From Roseiflexus sp034432635 (lineage in GTDB: Bacteria > Chloroflexota > Chloroflexia > Chloroflexales > Roseiflexaceae), in contig DAOUBK010000088.1 in NCBI GenBank assembly GCA_034432635.1, positions 1 through 64,000 on the forward strand: DNA of 64,000 nt, in the 5' to 3' direction. Shown piece after piece: positions 61,986 through 64,000 of this stretch (its first letter is position 1; each line of letters opens with the position of its first letter). The translations under genes were made by a program, and so were the position numbers. Under the pieces are notes generated by a model. The model worked only from the letters and a program-made list of their open reading frames with translations, had not been told where the DNA came from and did no database searches.

Positions 61986-62623
61986 GTCAGGTCGAGCAGC
62001 GCATCGAGATTGATCTCGTGCGCCATCGGATATTCGCGGTAGGTCAGCGCCACGCCGAGCTGGTTCAGAAAGTCCCGACTTGCGCGCCCATGGGCAATCG
62101 AGACAACCTGGTCATGCGTTCCGTGAACAACCAGGAACGGCTTGCCGACCAGCGCCTTCTGGTTCTGATCTGGCAGTTCGTCGATGATCGACGACGGCAC
62201 GATGCCGCTCAGCACGGCTGCCCCCGCCACCAGATCAGGACGGGTCAGCGCCGTCAACGCCGCCATTGTTCCACCCTGGCTGAACCCGGCAACGATCACG
62301 CGCGACGGGTCGGCGCCATACGCGCTGATTGCCTGTTCGACGAATTGAGCCGTGATCTGCGCTGCCTGGCGCGCCTGGATGTCATCGACAGCGATGCGCC
62401 CATCGGGGGTGAAGCCGATTTCGAACCAGGCGTACATGCCGGGCATCAGCACGAGCGGCGCACGAGCGCTGAGTACCAGAAAGCGCGGATCGAGGTATGG
62501 TGTCAGACCGAACAGATCCTCTTCGTTGCTGCCATACCCGTGGAAGAGCGTAATCATCGGCGGCGCTGCACCGGACGCAGCCGGGCGCACCAGATGGTAG
62601 AGCGGCAGATCACGTGGCTCCAT
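61952..62623 (-). CDS. Carboxylesterase/phospholipase-like alpha/beta hydrolase
   Basis: The 223-residue serine hydrolase of the AB-hydrolase-2 (YpfH/EstB-type) family has oxyanion segment TLFHGYGSNEEDL, nucleophile S115 in GFSQGG, Asp in VVHGTHDQVV and His in YPMAHEI. Substrates are likely short esters or lysophospholipids. ATG 62623 follows GGAGGA. The final seven codons (RGLSVEG) and stop are made by the heptad repeat array, so the C-terminus is probably not ancestral. It overlaps the upstream gene by 14 bases. Confidence 0.9.
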   Translation of the reverse strand: MEPRDLPLYHLVRPAASGAAPPMITLFHGYGSNEEDLFGLTPYLDPRFLVLSARAPLVLMPGMYAWFEIGFTPDGRIAVDDIQARQAAQITAQFVEQAISAYGADPSRVIVAGFSQGGTMAALTALTRPDLVAGAAVLSGIVPSSIIDELPDQNQKALVGKPFLVVHGTHDQVVSIAHGRASRDFLNQLGVALTYREYPMAHEINLDALLDLTEWLRGLSVEG

Positions 62624-63062
62624 GTCGCTGTTCCTCCGATATTTCTATTTCGCTGCTGAAGGCTGCATTGCGGCAGTCGGAACCAAAACTCAGGATCGCC
62701 AGACCACCGACGCCGCCGAGGACACAGGCGGCAGGCAGCCACGGTGCAGCCAGAACGGGAATGGCAGTCGCCAGAACACCGCTCTCTGCGGTGTGCAACA
62801 GATGCACCCCCAGGCCAATAGCGCCAAAGCAACTGACCTGCAACGGACGGAGGCGCGGTCCTGTCGCACATGCGATTGCTGTGCGCCCCTGCCGTAATCG
62901 CACTGCCAACCCGCCGATCATGATGGTTAGCGCCAGCCAGACCCCACCGACGCCGGGCGCCAGGGTTGCATCGAGCCAGATGATGACCACCCACGCGCAG
63001 AGCGCACCGGTGATGATCACCGCAATCATCAGTGGTATACGACCGGCAGAAAGAACTCGCAT
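62610..63062 (-). CDS. Integral membrane protein of unknown function
   Basis: The 150-residue protein has four hydrophobic segments (about 10-30, 38-55, 75-95, 103-125) and a polar tail. It overlaps the esterase start by 14 bases on the same strand, so the two are co-translated. No family is recognised. Confidence 0.68.
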   Translation of the reverse strand: MRVLSAGRIPLMIAVIITGALCAWVVIIWLDATLAPGVGGVWLALTIMIGGLAVRLRQGRTAIACATGPRLRPLQVSCFGAIGLGVHLLHTAESGVLATAIPVLAAPWLPAACVLGGVGGLAILSFGSDCRNAAFSSEIEISEEQRHGAT

Positions 63063-63080
63063 CGATACTGCTCAGGATAG

Positions 63081-63299
63081 ATGACCGTATTTCAGGACGA
63101 CACCGGCTATTGTAGCATATCTCAAGAGCGGATCATCGTATCGGTAACTACCGGCACGAACTGGCGTTTTCTGCAACTGGAGCAGAATGTTGCGTGCATT
63201 GATCGGCGAGAGTATTATGTTGATAACCTTGAGCGGTTGCTGGGCATTCTGGTGAGCATTACCAGTTGGAGGACGCTGAATACTCCGGTTTCAACATAA
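63081..63299 (+). pseudogene. C-terminal fragment of a PD-(D/E)XK-type nuclease-fold protein
   Basis: The translation GYCSISQERIIVSVTTGTNW followed by RFLQLEQNVACIDRREYYVD and NLERLLGILVSI matches, from memory, the C-terminal end of cyanobacterial-type nuclease-fold proteins (pattern TTGTxWxFLxL...IDxxEYYxxxxxxILGIL). The N-terminal two-thirds, including the catalytic residues, are absent, and the ORF ends just after this motif. A remnant is the simplest reading. Confidence 0.48.
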
Positions 63300-63329
63300 A
63301 ATCGCGCGTTTTGACGGTCATGGGTGTTT

Positions 63330-64000
63330 TCAGCCGGTACTCTCATCCTGTATCTGCCGGCTTTGCGCTCGATGACGCCCCGGCAGCCATATGGCAGCAA
63401 CCAGTGCAATCACACACGCAGCCACGGCGAAGAGGAAGGTCTCTCCCACCACCTGCGCCGCCACGTCGATTAAGAACATCCGTGCCTGGTCGAAATCCGT
63501 CAGGATGGCGGGATCGGCAGCGCGTCGCAGTGCATCCTGTCGTTGAACCCCCCACAGCGTCAGGGTCGAAACTCCCACCGTCATACCGATCAGTCGCAGG
63601 ACGATAACCAGCGCCGACGCGGTACCGCGCCGCTCCGGACCCGCAGCGCTGATAATTGCCGAGGCAGCAGGAGCGAGCACCATCCCCAGTCCGCTCCCTG
63701 CCAGTGCCAAACCTGCCGTCATCGTCCAGAAGCCGGTATCAGACTGCCAGCGGCTCATCGCCAGGTATCCAGTGGTCGCTATCCCCAGCCCAAGCAGCGC
63801 CGGCAGGCGCTCGCCAGAATACCCTGCCAGTCTGCCACCGGGCCAGGCGAACAATGCCAGCGCCAGCGTCAACGCCGAGAGCACCAGTCCGCTATCCCAC
63901 GCCCCCTGTCGCAGAATGTCGGGATCGGTCGGATTCAGTAATCCCAGGCGGGTGTTGATGAACAGGGGGACATTCGCAATTGCCAGCACCAGCGCAAACC
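63330..64000 (-). CDS. MFS drug/proton antiporter, C-terminal part (5' end beyond the window)
   Basis: The frame remains open at the right edge. The visible 223 residues hold about six membrane segments with features of 14-helix DHA2-type exporters: LFINTRLGL, GGRLAGYSGERLPALLGL, the motif-C-like ALAGSGLGMVLAPAASAIISAAGPERRGTASAL, and a final helix followed by a short charged tail. The transported compound cannot be told. Confidence 0.82.
   Translation of the reverse strand, partial: FALVLAIANVPLFINTRLGLLNPTDPDILRQGAWDSGLVLSALTLALALFAWPGGRLAGYSGERLPALLGLGIATTGYLAMSRWQSDTGFWTMTAGLALAGSGLGMVLAPAASAIISAAGPERRGTASALVIVLRLIGMTVGVSTLTLWGVQRQDALRRAADPAILTDFDQARMFLIDVAAQVVGETFLFAVAACVIALVAAIWLPGRHRAQSRQIQDESTG

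Noticed and set aside
60514..63299. A defence island made of Uma2, nuclease fragment and nearby membrane genes
   Set aside because: Uma2 proteins are common orphan genes, the nuclease piece lacks catalytic residues, and housekeeping genes are interspersed. No complete known or plausible system is present.

Overview
The window looks like a chromosomal segment of a high-GC, filamentous-phototroph-type Chloroflexota, most likely Roseiflexus or a close relative. This is an inference from recognised protein families: a complex I run with NuoI directly after NuoD, a MurF-alanine racemase fusion, secreted proteins with a 'VYLPLVL' linker, frequent GTG starts, and short dispersed intergenic repeats. 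No photosynthesis gene, rRNA or tRNA is present to confirm it.

Layout. 1-4.2 kb (minus): start of a complex I operon nuoA-B-C-D-I, with NuoI cut by the left edge. 4.3-7.5 kb: a GNAT acetyltransferase diverging from homoserine dehydrogenase, then a secreted beta-propeller-like protein. 7.8-16.2 kb (minus): nitrogen assimilation, with glutamate synthase large subunit, ammonium transporter and glutamine synthetase. 16.4-20.3 kb: a dipeptide epimerase diverging from a MurF-Alr fusion (peptidoglycan), then a broken small secreted gene. 20.6-26.1 kb (minus): a complete branched-chain amino acid ABC transporter, livJ-H-M-G-F. 27.4-34.2 kb (plus): a fatty-acid beta-oxidation cluster of an SCP2-like protein, two acyl-CoA dehydrogenases, a FadN-type fusion and a thiolase.

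34.3-44.6 kb holds single genes: a HerA-type ATPase, a GH1 glycosidase, an O-methyltransferase translationally coupled to a trimethylamine/histamine dehydrogenase-family flavoprotein, a truncated MalT-like ATPase beside a small conserved-looking protein, a rhodanese-fold lipoprotein lacking its cysteine, a GH32 fructosidase and RidA. 44.7-51.0 kb (plus): three glycosyltransferases, two of them large membrane enzymes. 51.3-64 kb: a PPOX-fold protein, pgsA, a HepT remnant, an AceE-like E1 enzyme, trpA, a GT2/sugar-phosphate transferase pair, gatA, a Uma2 nuclease-fold protein, membrane proteins, an esterase, a nuclease-fold fragment and an MFS transporter cut by the right edge.

Most of the window is ordinary metabolism. 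The observations most worth following are the amine-dehydrogenase family member with an acidic substrate pocket, the two acyl-CoA dehydrogenases that may form one enzyme, a heptanucleotide repeat family that supplies stop codons to several genes, a second dispersed repeat at gene borders, and a set of strong hairpins without U-tracts. I found no complete defence, CRISPR or mobile system. Several fragments (HepT, PD-(D/E)XK-like, MalT-like) look like decayed accessory genes.
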